Of a stretch of DNA of 64,000 nucleotides, positions 11,825 through 24,111 are shown one piece after another. The DNA comes from Charina bottae (taxonomy: Eukaryota; Chordata; Lepidosauria; Squamata; Charinaidae). How positions within the stretch are numbered: position 1 is the first letter of the stretch; the number at the start of each line of letters is the position of its first letter. Made by a program: the position numbers and the translations under genes. The DNA lies in assembly GCA_023362775.1 (NCBI GenBank), contig JALMGJ010000006.1:13624001-13688000 (forward strand), in the 5' to 3' direction. The notes under the pieces were generated by a model. That model was given only the letters and a program-made list of their open reading frames with translations. It did no database searches and was not told the DNA's origin.

Positions 11825-12353
11825 TATGCAAAATGCAGAGATGGTTAAGGTCACTCCAATTAAGAAACAGACTTTCTGCAAAGGAAATGCCTTTCCAAAA
11901 TTAAAAAGGATGGATTTTTGCTAACGTACAAAAGACCATTAGAGAGGATTTTATTCTGGTGATATTGGGACACAGAAGACCATTGCCAAGGATGATCTCA
12001 GAAGATGGATCGGTTTGTATGGGACAAGGCAATCCTTCATGCATCTTGGTTCGAAATTAGGAAGACTTTTAAAGGTCATTACCCCCACTTTTTATTGTCT
12101 CCAGAAACGAATTGGGAACCCATGCAGCTGTTTCAACATTGGAATATTTGCTCCCTAAAAGCGGCCCCTTAAACCTCTAGCAGTGAACAATAGCCAGTAT
12201 TTTTCACATCCTGAGAATGTAATCCTGAGAATTACATTTGGGTCTTGCAACAACAGGAGGTTGATGGTGTTAAACCAGGGAAAAGAACAGTGCTAACTGC
12301 AAGCTCATTTTACATATCTTTAAGAACTCTGCTCGTACAAGTTGTTTGGATGC

Positions 12354-12501
12354 TATTTATTTATTTATTATTTGGATTTATCCCCGCCCATCTCTACCAT
12401 GGTAGACTCTGCTATTGCATTGGTTGCAACCAGGAAGGAAGGAAGGAAGGAAGGAAGGAAGGAAGGAAGGAAGGAAGGAAGGAAGGAAGGAAGGAAGGAA
12501 G
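12354..12501. repeat. ATTT-rich repeat end followed by (GGAA)n microsatellite
   Basis: (TTTA)n at 12354-12372 with ATCCCCGCCCATCTCTACC resembles the repeat ends at 42685-42780 and 51735-51790. The (GGAA)n run occupies about 12434-12501. Confidence 0.85.
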
Positions 12502-12844
12502 GGTCAAGATAATAGGAAAGACAGGATATGAATGAGTAATAAGGTGAAAACATTGGGGAATGGAATGGGTTTGCAACATAAGATGGATTTGAATCTATTT
12601 CGCTAACAGAAAGTCTGTTAGGTCATCAGATGCCCATTTTCTTTGACATCCCAATTATGAAACACTGATATCCTGGAAGAGAAATATTTCTTATTTGGCA
12701 ACTGGCATAAAGGATTAGCAACAGAACTAAATCTTTCTCCTTGTTCAGCAGAACTGCACAGCTGTTTTATCTGGAATGCTATGGAGAAGCCAATACTTGT
12801 TTCAGTTACCTAAGGGAAATACATAAATGCATAAATACCTGTAC

Positions 12845-14118
12845 CTTTTTTTTATTTCACATGCCAGTAAAGTAATGCTCAAGATCTTGCAAGGTAGACT
12901 CCAGCAATTAATGGAGCGAGAATTGCCAGATGTACAAGCTGGGTTTAGAAAAGGCAGAGGAACTAGAGACCAAATTGCCAATATCTGCTGGATAATGGAG
13001 AAAAACAGGGAGTTTCAGAAAAACATCTATTTCTGTTTTACTGACTATTCTAAAGCCTTTGACTGTGTGGATCATAACAAATTGTGGCAAGTTCTTGGTG
13101 GTATGGGGATACCAAGTCATCTTGTCTGCCTCCTGAGGAATCTGTATAACGACCAAGTAGCAACGGTAAGAACAAAGCATGGAACAACGGACTGGTTTAA
13201 GATTGGGAAAGGAGTACGGCACGGCTGTATACTCTCACCCTACCTATTCAACCTGTACACAGAACACATCATGCGACGTGCTGGGCTTGAGGAATCCAAG
13301 GCTGGAGTTAAAATCGCTGGAAGAAACATTAACAATCTTAGATATGCAGATGATACCACTTTGATGGCTGAAAGTGAGGAGGAGTTGAGGAGCCTTATGA
13401 CGAAAGTGAAAAAAGAAAGTGCAAAAGCTGGGTTGCAGTTAAACCTCAAAAAAACCAAGATTATGGCAACCAGCTTGATTGATAACTGGCAAATAGAGGG
13501 AGAAAAAGTGGAGGCAGTGACAGACTTTGTATTTCTAGGCGCAAAGATTACTGCAGACGCTGACTGCAGCCAGGAAATCAGAAGAGTCTACTTCTTGGGA
13601 GGAGAGCAATGGCAAATCTTGATAAAATAGTTAAGAGCAGAGACATCACACTGACAACAAAGGTCCGCATAGTTAAAGCAATGGTATTCCCTGTAGTAAC
13701 CTATGGCTGTGAGAGCTGGACCATAAGGAAGGCTGAGCGAAGGAAGATAGATGCTTTTGAACTGTGGTGTTGGAGGAAAATTCTGAGTGCCTTGGACTGC
13801 AAGAAGATCAAACCAGTCCATACTCCAGGAAATCAAGCCAGACTGCTCACTTGAGGGAATGATATTAAAGGCAAAACTGAAGTACTTTGGCCACATAATG
13901 AGAAGACAGGATACCCTGGAGAAGAAGCTGATGCTAGGGAAAGTGGAAGGCAAAAGGAAGAGGGGCCGACCAAGGGCAAGATGGATGGATGGTATTCTGG
14001 AGGTGACAGACTCAACCATGGGGGAGCTGGGGATGGTGACCGCCGACAGGAAGCTCTGGCGTGGGCTGGTCCATGAAGTCACGAAGAGTCGGAAGCGACT
14101 GAACGAATAAACAACAAC
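12845..14118 (+). mobile_element. 5'-truncated BovB-type RTE LINE, RT domain remnant
   Basis: About 1.27 kb, from the HASKVMLKILQGRLQQ motif of the RT through the 3' tail CGAATAAACAACAAC. An 8-bp duplication ACCTGTAC flanks it (12837-12844, 14119-14126). The first frame (to 13630) includes AFDCVDHNKLW, GKGVRHGCILSPYLFNLY and the catalytic box NLRYADDTTL. Compared with the longer copy at 42925-46154, it has a 1-nt deletion near 13587 and a 2-nt deletion near 13787, which split the RT into three frames (12827-13630, 13609-13854, 13787-14110). It is dead. Confidence 0.93.
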
Positions 14119-14489
14119 ACCTGTACAGAGAGAGAAAATACTGTGAAATTCAGTTTAGGATATTATGATCTTAAGTAACAGTTTCACATAAAGTGGTCTT
14201 TACCAGAGTTGTTTACTAGGTAAGTGAATAGATTTAATAATTTGATTTGAATTCTAGAACTGGTTCTTTGAAGCACTTCAGAGCATCACACTGGATGCCT
14301 CCAAACTGATTGAGAATGATTGACATACAATTTAGAGATCTGTGCATATACAAACACACACTTTTTTTCCTCAATAGATTCCAAAGTCGAAATCAATTTG
14401 ATTTTTATAACCTATCACTTTTCTGGATCAATTTGGCTTTTTGAATGGATTCAGCTATTCTGATTGGCTCAAGGCAGATTCACCCCCCC

Positions 14490-14705
14490 CCTTAATATTT
14501 ATTTATCAATAACAAACATAAAATAACCACCCCATCCCAAGGCGTGGGAGAAGCACTAGGTTTTTAAGTTTCCTAAATGTCACAAGGGTGGGAGCTGCAC
14601 AAATCTCTGGAGGGATGTCATTCCAGAAAGCAGGCACTGCAACAGAGAAGGAATGCTTCCTGGGCCCTGCAAGATGACTCTGTTTAATCAATCAGACCAG
14701 ACTTC
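14490..14705 (-). repeat. LINE 3'-end-like fragment (CR1/L3-like), copy 1
   Basis: Nearly identical to 16145-16345 over the block containing GCACTAGGTTTTTAAGTTTC and CATTCCAGAAAGCAGGCACT. The inverse reading SVAVPAFWNDIPPEICAAP resembles the C-terminal coding tail seen in CR1/L2-type LINEs. Family assignment is tentative. Confidence 0.55.
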
Positions 14706-15111
14706 AATACTAGAAGATTATGCAGAATGAGACTTATTTGCCTTTATACTTTCAGCTAATTTAAATTTGTTTCTTGTTTTTTTGGGGTGTGGGGGTGGAA
14801 CAAAATTTTAACATTTCCTTTATGCCAATATAAAAGCACAAAACACAGGATGACTTCTCCATAAATAATAACAAGCATCTCCTAAGTTCAAGGACTTAAA
14901 TTTCAATGAAGTTAGTCCAGACTAGACAACCCGTGACCCATTGGGTCATCGTTTCAGAGAGATTTCCTTACCGAAACAGAGAAACAGAAGGACCACCAGT
15001 GGGCAAAAGAGCAGTGGGAGAGGGAGCGACTTCCGAATTCCTGTCAGCTTCCCACAAGGAATGTCAATGGGGAAGACATTCCTTGTGGGAAGCTGGCAGG
15101 GAGCATTGGAA

Positions 15112-15365
15112 ATCTCCCTCCCTCCCTCCCTCCCTTCTCTTCCCTCCCTCCCTCCCTCCTTCCTCCCCCTCCCCTCCCCTCCCTTCCCTTCCCTTTCCCC
15201 CTCCCTCCTTTTACTTCCCTCCCCCCTCCCTCCCTCCTTCCTTCCTCTCTTCCTCTCTTCCTCCCTCCCTTCTCTTCCCTCCTCCCCTCCCCTCCCCTTC
15301 CCCCTCCCACCTTTTACTTCCCTTCCCCCCTCCCTCCCTCCCTTCCCCTTCCCCTTTCTTTCCCA
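15112..15365. repeat. Polypyrimidine tract (CCTCC/CTTCC)n
   Basis: About 250 bp of almost pure C/T on the plus strand, in three sub-blocks that repeat the order CCCTCCCTCC, CCCTCCCTTCC, TTTTACTTCC. The overlapping Ser/Pro-rich and Arg/Gly/Glu-rich ORFs of up to 205 codons are artefacts of this tract. Confidence 0.95.
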
Positions 15366-16144
15366 ACCTGGTGCCCTCCAGATTTGTTGGATAAGTTCCA
15401 TGCTCCCTGCTGGCTGAGGATGATGCGTGCTGTAGTCTGATGTACCCCGGGGGCACCAGATTGGGAAAGGCCATGAGGAGGGTGCCGTGTAATCAGAGAA
15501 TGCTTCCTCTTTCCTTCCTTTCCCACCACAGAAGGAACCTGGACGCCTTTCAGTCCCAGACAAAGCAGCAAATTAATCTCTTTCTAAAGCCTCCGATAAC
15601 ATTGTTAGAACTGACATATCAGCTCCTGTCCAGACAGTTGTAGACTTACTTGGAAAGAACTCTATTTGCTTCTTACCAGTGTTTAATTGCACTCAGATGC
15701 TGCCAGCACTGAGCACCCTTTATTAGGCACCAATCTGAAAACAGCATCCAAAGCAGATGTGCGGGAAGAAGGGAAACATACTTTCTGGGATGTTTAAAGG
15801 CTAACATTATGGACAGGTATCGGTTTGCAGACGAACCTTTGCTGGCTCTAGAACTGGGCCCAAAGGGCCTCTTGAGAGTCTCCACTTGATTGGTAGACTT
15901 CTCTTATATTCTTTTTGTTTGTTTGTTTATTTTATTAAAAACCACTTCAACTTATCATCAAGTGCTTTAAGTAGGAGTGGCAATGGATAGATCCCATTTC
16001 TTGTTTATTTAATTATTTTCCAAATTTAAAGCCTGCCCAACTCCTTGACCATTCTTGGTGGCTGACGGATAAAAAAGAAAAACAACATATGGGGATACAA
16101 GCTAAAAGAATGCTGGCCGACCATTTGGCAGACATAACAAATGC
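15366..16144. other. No gene recognised
   Basis: Apparently unique sequence. The short ORFs have no recognisable domain. Confidence 0.4.
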
Positions 16145-16345
16145 AACAAAAGGGTGTCCCCCAACCACCCCATCCCAAGGCCTGGGAGAAGCACTAGGTT
16201 TTTAAGTTTCCTAAATGTCACAAGGGTGGGAGCTGCACAAATCTCTGGAGGGACATCATTCCAGAAAGCAGGCACTGCAACAGAGAAGGAATGCTTCCTG
16301 GGCCCTGCAAGATGACTCTGTTTAATCAATCAGACCCAGAATGCA
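16145..16345 (-). repeat. LINE 3'-end-like fragment (CR1/L3-like), copy 2
   Basis: Second copy of the block at 14490-14705. The reading SVAVPAFWNDVPPEICAAP is kept. The left side is flanked by a different LINE-like GCCTGCCCAACTCC segment. Confidence 0.55.
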
Positions 16346-17961
16346 CCCAGGCTGCTTGATTGTACCAGATGGGCAGAAACAACTGGAAGTAACAGTCTTA
16401 TCCAGTGTTTCTAAACCTTGGCAACTTTAAGCTGTGTGGACTTCAACTCCCAGAATTCCCCAGGCAGCATGGCTCAGAGAGCCCCAAAGACTCCTGTTAA
16501 ACTTGTCTGGGCTTGGATTCCAAATAGGATAGGGCTTGGCTAATACTTGAATTAGGAGGATTTGCAGATCAAGGGCTTGTTGGAAGCTGTTCACCTTGAC
16601 TGCAATGTCATTCAGCCATTGCAGTATAAAGATCAGAGTGAAGTCCTTGGTGTTCTCTGAGCTTGGTTGTTTGCTTGCAGACGTTTCATTATCTGACTAG
16701 GTAAAATCATCAGTGCTTTTGATGATGTTACTTAGATCAGAGATCAGAGGTTCTGTAGACAAGAGGCAGACCTTATGGAAAGGTTGAGTAATGTACTGTA
16801 GTTGTGATGCGTGCAGGAGATTTGCTCCAGGAGGTTATCTCTGCTACCTCCCTGCTCCGGGGAGTGACTTGGACAGAATCTTTGGAGGGTTGGGGAAGAA
16901 GCCTGTCTTTTTACGGGTTTCTGTGTTGTCATATTCTTTGTGGGTGAAGGAGAACCTGAAGCTCAGTAATAGATCTATTACTCACGTTTTGTGTTTTCTC
17001 TGCAGTGGGAGATAGAAATGAATCCTCATCTGTTTCTCTGCTTTATTGGATTATGCTGGTCTATGACAGTAATAAAGATTTGATTTGATTTGATTCTTGA
17101 ATTAGAATTAGACCATCCAGAAACCAAAGAAATGTCAGTTAAACTGCAATTTTTTAAAAAAAATCCCAGAAGAAAAAGGAAAACCGCTTTTGTGCTGTTG
17201 CCAAGAAACTGTGTGGTTGTGTCCATGTAGTCACCAGGAGTTGAACTCAACTTGAAGGCATCTTCTCTTTTACGTTTCATTATGTAACATTTAAATGTTC
17301 TTTTCATGGACCTCTGAAACAGGGAAATGATTTTGGCTTAGCTGCACTAAAGATAAGCAAGTTGTACTCTTCCCTTCCTCAGAAACATTTTGCAAAAGAT
17401 AACTTCACAGTTTTGGTAAGCAAAATAAAATTGCACACAAATGGCCTGTAAAGTAAAGCTGTGGTTGGAAGGATTCCTGCATCTTTTCAGCTGGTTGTTT
17501 GGGATTCTTTCTCTGACCTGTATCAGTTGCTAGAAACACAATCAAAACTAATCCCTATAATTTACTCAGAATAAATCCCCCAAAATGAAGATTGGGCACA
17601 ATTCCAAGATTCAGAGAATTTGGTTAGCATGTTGATTGGTTATATTTGTCATAAAGAAAAGAAACAGAAAAACTATTTTCATACATGCACAGAGTGCATA
17701 CAATCTTTGGAACAGTTCCAGAGTTAATTAGTTTAAATATTTATTCTAATATGACCAATCTCTCATCCAGATTACATAAATTAAATGTTGTCTACTTGTA
17801 CATCCCTGTAATTTGTATCTTTACAGATCAGCTTCCCCCTAGAAATGTAAATCTAATCTGGTTTATTGTCTGTTTTAGTAGGACAATATGTACCTATCAG
17901 TCAATCATCTATGTTATGGATTCATTTTTTAAAGTCATTAAAAATCACATTGGTTTATTGT
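16346..17961. other. No gene recognised; one MITE half
   Basis: About 16404-16470 is a single arm of the CAGTGTTTCTCAACCTTGG-type MITE (AGTGTTTCTAAACCTTGGCA then CTTCAACTCCCAGAATTCCC). The rest looks unique. An AT-rich, ATTTGATTTG-like patch lies near 17075-17095. Confidence 0.45.
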
Positions 17962-18367
17962 TAGGCTGACCATACGTCCCGTTTTGAACAGGACAGTCCC
18001 GTTCTTTTAGCATTTTTCAATTGTCCCATCGTTTTGATAAAAACCTCAATTTTGTCCCATTTTTTAAACCCAGCGGGAATGGCGCGGAAGGAGGATCCAA
18101 GCCGGAGCTGCCGATTGGAGGCAGCCCAAAAGAGGAAGGCCTCCCACCTATCAGTGTGCAGCAAAGGAGGGCGGAGAGGAGGGCGATTGGCCAGGCGGGA
18201 GCCAATTGCACGGACTGGGGGGCGGGATTTGTAGGCAGGAGCCAATCGCATGGACCGAGGGGCGGGGACCCCTGTGTTTTTCATGAATACGGAATATTAC
18301 ATAAGACCCCGTCCTGTTTTGCCATCCCAATGTCCCGTTTTTGTCTCAAGGAAATATGGTCAGCCTA
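17962..18367. mobile_element. hAT-like MITE, TAGGCTGACCATA family
   Basis: A terminal TAGGCTGACCATA faces a terminal TATGGTCAGCCTA. The flanks give a near-perfect 8-bp duplication (TTTATTGT at 17954-17961, TTTATTAT at 18368-18375). The interior has GTCCCGTTTT/GGGAC motifs and a GC-rich centre. The 144-codon ORF across it has no recognisable domain. A related half copy lies at 24003-24108. Confidence 0.8.
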
Positions 18368-18821
18368 TTTATTATTCATAATTTCCCCCCAAAATACAGA
18401 ACTTTGCTATGAAACAACCTTTAATCTCCTTTTTAAAATGCAGTTTTTCATTTAAAGTTGTTCCTTTTTACACACATTTCCCAGACACAGGCATTTAAAA
18501 CATATAAACATAAGCAAATGTCCATTTTTGTACTCATTCCCCCCCAGACATTTCTTGAATAATGGTTATGTGTATGGAATACTGACTGGAAGGTAGATTC
18601 TAGAAGACCCTGGTCAATGTCATTCAAAGTCTTGAATCTTACAAATCTGCTTCCATAGAAATGCATGGCAAGTTTCTTTTTTATCAGTATTTTTAGGCTT
18701 ACAGAGGTGACCTGATTCTCTTTCTGAGATCTTGCAGGTTTTCTTGGTCTTCCCTGGAATTTGCAAAAGCCAGAAAAGGCTTCTGCCCATGGTTAGTCAG
18801 TGGAAGAGGAAGCTGTGGAGG

Positions 18822-18950
18822 AAATCAAATCAAATCAAATCAAATCAAATCAAATCAAATCAAATCAAATCAAATCAAATCAAATCAAATCAACCCAACC
18901 CAACCCAACCCAACCCAACCCAACCCAACCCAACCCAACCCAACCCAACC
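18822..18950. repeat. Compound pentanucleotide microsatellite (AAATC)n then (AACCC)n
   Basis: About 14 AAATC units pass in register into about 11 AACCC units. Confidence 0.95.
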
Positions 18951-19534
18951 GCACCGCTTACTTTGCTCTTAGAAGTTAGCTGGGATCCCATTGCTTTGCA
19001 AAGCAGCTGTGAGAGGTGTTTAGCTCACAGCTCCAAAGTGAATCACCTTGAAAATCTACACAGCTCTGTTGTATTGTTTTTGAATGTGCCCACCACCACT
19101 ACCACCATAAAATAGAAGACCCAAGAACACGGACTCCCTTAGTAATCCATCCTTACGTATTTTGCAATTTATTGGTATTCAGTGAACTGAATTGAATCCG
19201 CTCTGCCAAGAGCTTTGATGGGTTTTTAAAGACTGAACTGACAACGTTGCTGTTTTTTCAGCTAGAATTGCCAATATCTATTGACCACATATTGCTTTAA
19301 AAACTCTCCAGAGAGGCTTCCCTTTCTTTTTCTGAGTGTATATAGTTGTTTTGCAGTTAAATGCTGTTCATGAAACCCTGCAGATGTCTACTCTAAAAAA
19401 AGCCCCCATTAAAATCAATAAGATTTATTCCCTGGTGAGTATTTATGGGATCGCCTCCTAATTATGAGAATCTGATAAATCAATCATTCACCATGCTATG
19501 CAGTTCTTTAGAACTTACACATGTGGCTAACATT
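18951..19534. other. No gene recognised
   Basis: Apparently unique sequence with no supported feature. Confidence 0.45.
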
Positions 19535-20790
19535 TTTTAAAATACCAATTTTATTAAAAATTACAATTGCAACAATAAAAACTAATACAAACTAAAAGAA
19601 TAAAAGAATAAAAATTAAAAATGGAAGGTGCAGAGAAGAAAAATAGAAAGAAAAATAGAAAAGAAAGAAAAAATATAGTGAAGAAAAAGAAAATAAATAT
19701 ATAAAGAAATGACTTCCCCCTTCAACACAACAAGTATCCACAATTCTAGTAACTTATCACCTTCTCTTAAAAAGATAAAAGGTAAAGGTTCCCCCTGCAC
19801 ATTTGTGCAGTTGTGTCCAACTCTAGGGCCGGTGCTCATCACCGTTTGTTAGCTGAAGAGCCAGCGTTGTCCAAAGATGCTTCCACGGTCATGTGGCTGG
19901 CATGATGCATGCGGAACGCTGTTACCTACCCACCGAAGTGGTACCTATTAATCTACTTGCATTTGCATGCTTTCGAATTGCTAGGTTGGCAAGAGCTGGG
20001 GCGAGTGTGGGAGCTCACTCCATCACGCGGGGCTAGGGATTTGAACCTCTGAACTTGCGATCTTCCAATCGACAAGCCTGGCAACAAAGGATCTCTTCTT
20101 TCCATATCCTCTTATCTATAAACAAATGTTTAAATCTTCATCATTTCATTCCTGATACCAGCAAAAACCTGTAAAGGGTTATCAGAGATAACAACATATC
20201 TATTTTAACCTTGATCAAATAAACAAACTTTATATTCTTCCTTTTACTTCTAACAATAATGATCTTTAGTCCCTTCAAATAATATCATAGCACTTAATTT
20301 CTTTTTATTTTTTCTTTATCCTTTCTCATAAAATTCTTCAAAACTTTAATAAGCCTCTTTTGTAAATCCATTATAGGAAAATTATCCAGGTCACTCTCTT
20401 GGTTTGTTATTTGTATATCCCTTTTCATTATTAAGACATCAGCTTGTTTCCTTTGCATGTCCAGTGGAACATCTTTTTTCATGTCATTCTTGTTGCCTGT
20501 CATTTTTAAATCCACTTTCAAATCACTCTCAATCATCTCAGGTAATACTTGTTCCTCTTCCATAGCATCTCTTAAACACATTTTATTTATAGCGGCAGAC
20601 ACTCTTAAAATTAACTTCTGGGCCCAGTGATCAAAAATATCATTCAACATGTCCAATGTTAAAATATTTTGCTTGATTCTGTATTTGTAAATCGAATTTA
20701 AGTGTTCTCCTTTAATTATAATCTTTAGTTTCTTCTAGTTCCCTCTAGTGTCCAATTTTTAAAGTCTTATCTTATTATCTTATTATTAAT
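19535..20790 (-). mobile_element. L1-like LINE remnant (minus strand), split by a SINE
   Basis: The minus-strand 3' end is the A/T-rich stretch at 19535-19720, adjoining AAGGGGGAAGTCATTTCTTT. Upstream, 20294-20656 is an open frame of 120 codons rich in Lys/Asp/Glu with a run like LQKRLIKVLKNFMRKDKEKI, which suggests part of an L1-type ORF1. A family A SINE interrupts the body at 19777-20085. The class is inferred from the overall tail and composition; no RT motif is present. Confidence 0.55.
19777..20085 (-). mobile_element. tRNA-derived SINE (family A) nested in an L1-like remnant
   Basis: Minus-strand copy with the tail GGTTCCCCCTGCACA (reverse) near 19787 and the body CACCGAAGTGGTACC near 19931. 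The A-box end is shortened near 20080. Confidence 0.85.
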
Positions 20791-21154
20791 GTATTCCCAA
20801 ACAAATAGTCACACCTTCTGCATGATGATGCCCCAGATTTGGTTGCATGAAAACATTACAAAGCCAATTCAGAGGGAGGGCAATAGATGGAGATACACAT
20901 TCTCAGCCCATCTGAAATGAACAAAACCATTGGACAAAAGTGCTGGACAAGATCAGTCCACATCTAATTGAAATAGCAGGCATTTAGGAAGACTAACACA
21001 TACTTACCGTGCCATTGCAGCATGAATAAGAATCAAACTAGATACAGGAAATTTGGTTCTGATATACGTATCTGTCAGCAGCTCTTGGGAATTCAACTAA
21101 GTATGTAATGAAAGAGACACCAGAAGAAAGTGCCATTGACACTACTAGAGTCAA

Positions 21155-21300
21155 GATTTTTGTTGTTGTTGTTCAGTCATCTCTTCATGACCTCATGGAC
21201 CATAGCATGCCAGGCTTTCCTGTCCTCCACTGTCTCCTGGAGTTTACTAAAATTCATGTTCATGACATCGGTGATTCAAGATACCATGTCCACTGACCTG
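21155..21300 (-). mobile_element. BovB-type RTE 3' fragment
   Basis: The (TTG)n tail is followed by CATGACCTCATGGACCATAG and GCTTTCCTGTCCTCCACTGT, as in the copy at 5215-5923. Only about 140 bp remain. Confidence 0.85.
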
Positions 21301-21654
21301 AGGTTATCTTTACAATGCAGAGGGCCATTGCAGAAAATCCCTGAATGCTTCACAACTAATTTTTCACTAAGCTTGCAACCAAGATGACAACATTGGGCAT
21401 AGATCTCAGGATCTCTTTGTCATTCATACCTCAAAATGCAGAGGCTTTTGATCCCATCAGATCTGACAGTTTGGGCATGTTCCAGGTCCCTTCTATGAAA
21501 CAGTGTCATTTGAGAGACGTGCTCTCTCTCTCACAGTACCTGCCTTATGGAATAGCCTCCTCTGAGAACTGGGTGGCCCCAACCCTCTTGGCTTCCTGGA
21601 AGCCATGAAGATCTGGCTTTATAATTATGTGGTTAGGAAACCTGCTTTGAGCAA
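21301..21654. other. Unclassified, possible CR1-like 3' segment
   Basis: GTGGCCCCAACCCTCTTGGC...GAAGATCTGGCTTT resembles the C-terminal coding end of CR1-type LINEs. The evidence is too short for a firm call. Confidence 0.3.
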
Positions 21655-23350
21655 TTGAAGACTTCTATTATTTCAGCCTGTGAACAAACTATCGGATACC
21701 AGACTAAGAGACATCAGGACTGGTTTGATGAGAATGATAGTGAGATTGAACATATTATTGACAAGAAAAGGAAAGCCTTCCAGATATGGCAAAAAGATAT
21801 TAACTGTGCCGTTAAGAAAAATATCTACACCAGTGCAAAGGCAGAAGTCCAAAGAAGAACTAGAGAACTTAAGAACATATGGTGGATAAAAAAAGCCCAA
21901 GAAACCCAACATTTTGCAGATGCTCATGATGCACGGGGCTTTTTTAATGCCATAAAGGCCATCTATGGACCAACAAACCATGGTACAAATCCCTTACGCT
22001 CAGTAGATGGTGCTAAACGTCTAAAGGACAAAGAGTCTATTGCACTGCGCTGGAAAGAGCATTACTACAATCTCCTTAATCGTCACTCTATTGTGGCTGA
22101 TGAAGTCTTCTTGCAAATCCCGCAAAAACAAATAAGAAATGAGCTTGCAGTACCCCCTAGTTTGGAGGAAGTCAGTAAAGCCACTAAACAAATGAAAAAT
22201 AACAAAGCTGATGACCTGACGGGATTCCTGCTGAAGTCTTTAAAGAAGGCGGGCCTGAACTTACACAACAACTTCATAAGCTCATCGAAAAAATCTGGAT
22301 GAGGGAGGAGATTCCAGCAGACTTTAGGGATGCCATAATTATCACTCTCTTTAAAAAGGGTGATAGAACAGACTGTGGAAACTATCGAGGCATCTCCCTT
22401 CTAGCCACAGCAGGCAAAATCCTGGCAAAGATCTTCACAAACCGTCTCCTATCTATATCAGAAGACATCCTCCCTGAAACGCCAAATGGCTTCGCCCTTC
22501 GAACCAATCCCTCCGCAACGCCATCAATCCAGCTTAGAAAATGTCGACCACTTTTCTTATCTCGGCTGCCATCTATCTACAAAAGCCGACATTGATGCTG
22601 AAATTCAGCATCGCCTGAGCTCTGCGAGTGTAGCTTTCTCCGAATGAAGCATAGAGTGTTTGAGGATCGGGACATTCGCAGGGAGACCAAAATGCTTGTT
22701 TACAAAGCCATTGTACTACCAACCCTTCTGTACGCCTGTGAAACATGGACCCTCTACAAACGCCACCTCCAACTTCTTGAAAGATTCCATCAACGCTGCC
22801 TCCGAAAAATTCTGCAAATTACTTGGGAAGATAGGCGGACTAATGTTAGCGTATTAGAAGAAGCGAAAACCACCAGCATTGAAACAATGATCATCCAACA
22901 TCAACTTCGCTGGACCGGTCATGTTGTTCAAATGCCTGACCATCGTCTTCCAAAGCAGCTACTTTACTCCCAACTTAAGAATGGAAAATGGAATATTGGT
23001 GGACAGCAAAAGAGATTCAAAGACACTCTCAAAGCTAATTTAAAAATATGTAATATCAGCATTGAGAACTGGGAAGCCCTAACTCATGAGCGTTTCAATT
23101 GGAGGTCAGCCTTTATTAATGGCGCTATGGACTTTGAAGAAGCACGAGTACAGGGCGAAAAGGAGAAAAGAGCTAAAAGGAAGGCACGTCAGGCAAACCC
23201 TCATCATGACCGTCTCCCACCCAGAAACCTATGCCCTCATTGTGGGAGGTTGTGCGGATCCAGAATTGGCCTTTATAGCCACTTACGGATCCACTGTTAA
23301 AATTTTACCTTTTGAAGACAATCTTACTCGGCTACGAGTGATCGCCAATG
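21655..23350 (+). pseudogene. LINE ORF2-like remnant with the RT catalytic core deleted and a C-terminal C2H2 zinc finger
   Basis: Three frames can be read in order. Frame 1 (21655-22302) is the linker before the RT and includes WKEHYYNLLNR. Frame 2 (22299-22595) is the RT start with FKKGDRTDCGNYRGISLLAT and AKIFTNRLL. Frame 3 (22644-23300) is the RT C-terminal region with LLYACETWTLYKRHLQLLER and HQLRWTGHVVQMPDHRLPKQ, ending in CPHCGRLCGSRIGLYSHLRI-H-C, a C2H2 finger (C-X2-C-X12-H-X4-HC). Between frames 2 and 3, around 22500-22530, the palm with the F/YADD box is missing, consistent with an internal deletion; frameshifts separate the frames. The exact clade (RTE-like or another APE-type LINE) is not resolved. 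It cannot be autonomous. Confidence 0.85.
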
Positions 23351-23529
23351 AATGATGACTGTATATATAAAATTATTTTTGTTTTCATTAAAATGAAAAA
23401 GTTTTATTACATGAACATATTGTGCTAACAATTATTCTTCAGTGACAGAACTCATACAAAAATTTAGGTAGATGTAGAGGGGGACTGTATTTGACAGGAG
23501 GTGAATGGGGAAAGCATAACTCACAGGCT

Positions 23530-23900
23530 TTGTAACCTCATGGATCGGATCGCAAGAAGGAGGGGAGGGGGGAGAGAAGAGAGGCAGAGAAGGGAGGATT
23601 CAAAAACTCCACGCCCGGCAAGGCTTCTCTTCCTTCTGCCTTCCCTCCTCCTCCTCCTGCTTTTTTTTCTCCCTCTTTCTCTCTCTCCCACAATCTCAAA
23701 CGAAAGACTCTCTCTTCCCGAGCTGGAGAAATAATCAGTTTCACTCTTGAAAAAAGGGGGCGGGATCACCCCCGAATGCATTTTAATAAATCAAATAGAG
23801 AGCAGAGAGCGACCAGCTAAGAGCAGAGCAGAGGCAAAGATCTCTCTCCCTGTCTCTCTCTGTCTCTCTCTCTCTCTCTCCGCCTTCCTTGCCCCTCTCT
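23530..23900. repeat. Purine- and pyrimidine-rich low-complexity region
   Basis: A GGAGGGG/GAGAGAA stretch is followed by CTCC/TCTCTC stretches. The overlapping ORFs here are compositional. It may be interior sequence of the MITE-like element ending at 24108. Confidence 0.7.
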
Positions 23901-24002
23901 AGTCTCACACAACATCAGGCACCTCAATCAAGCACTTTTTAAATGATAATTGCATCTTGGCTGAATCAATCTTGCCATGCCTGACATTTTGCTAATTGTT
24001 TA

Positions 24003-24108
24003 AAAAAAACGGGACAAAATTGACATTTATATTAAAATGATGGGATAGTTGGGAAATGTGAAAAAACCGGTACTGTCCCATTTAAAACGGTACGTATGAT
24101 CAGCCTAG
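24003..24108. mobile_element. Partial hAT-like MITE, TAGGCTGACCATA family
   Basis: Reverse orientation of the left end of 17962-18367: GGGACAAAATTGA, GATGGGA and ACGTATGATCAGCCTA match. The opposite terminus was not found. Confidence 0.7.
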
Positions 24109-24111
24109 GTG

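Noticed and set aside
14946..15563. 205-codon minus-strand frame and overlapping frames as a protein
   Set aside because: It is a translation of the polypyrimidine tract; composition is only Gly/Arg/Glu/Lys and all frames are open for the same reason.
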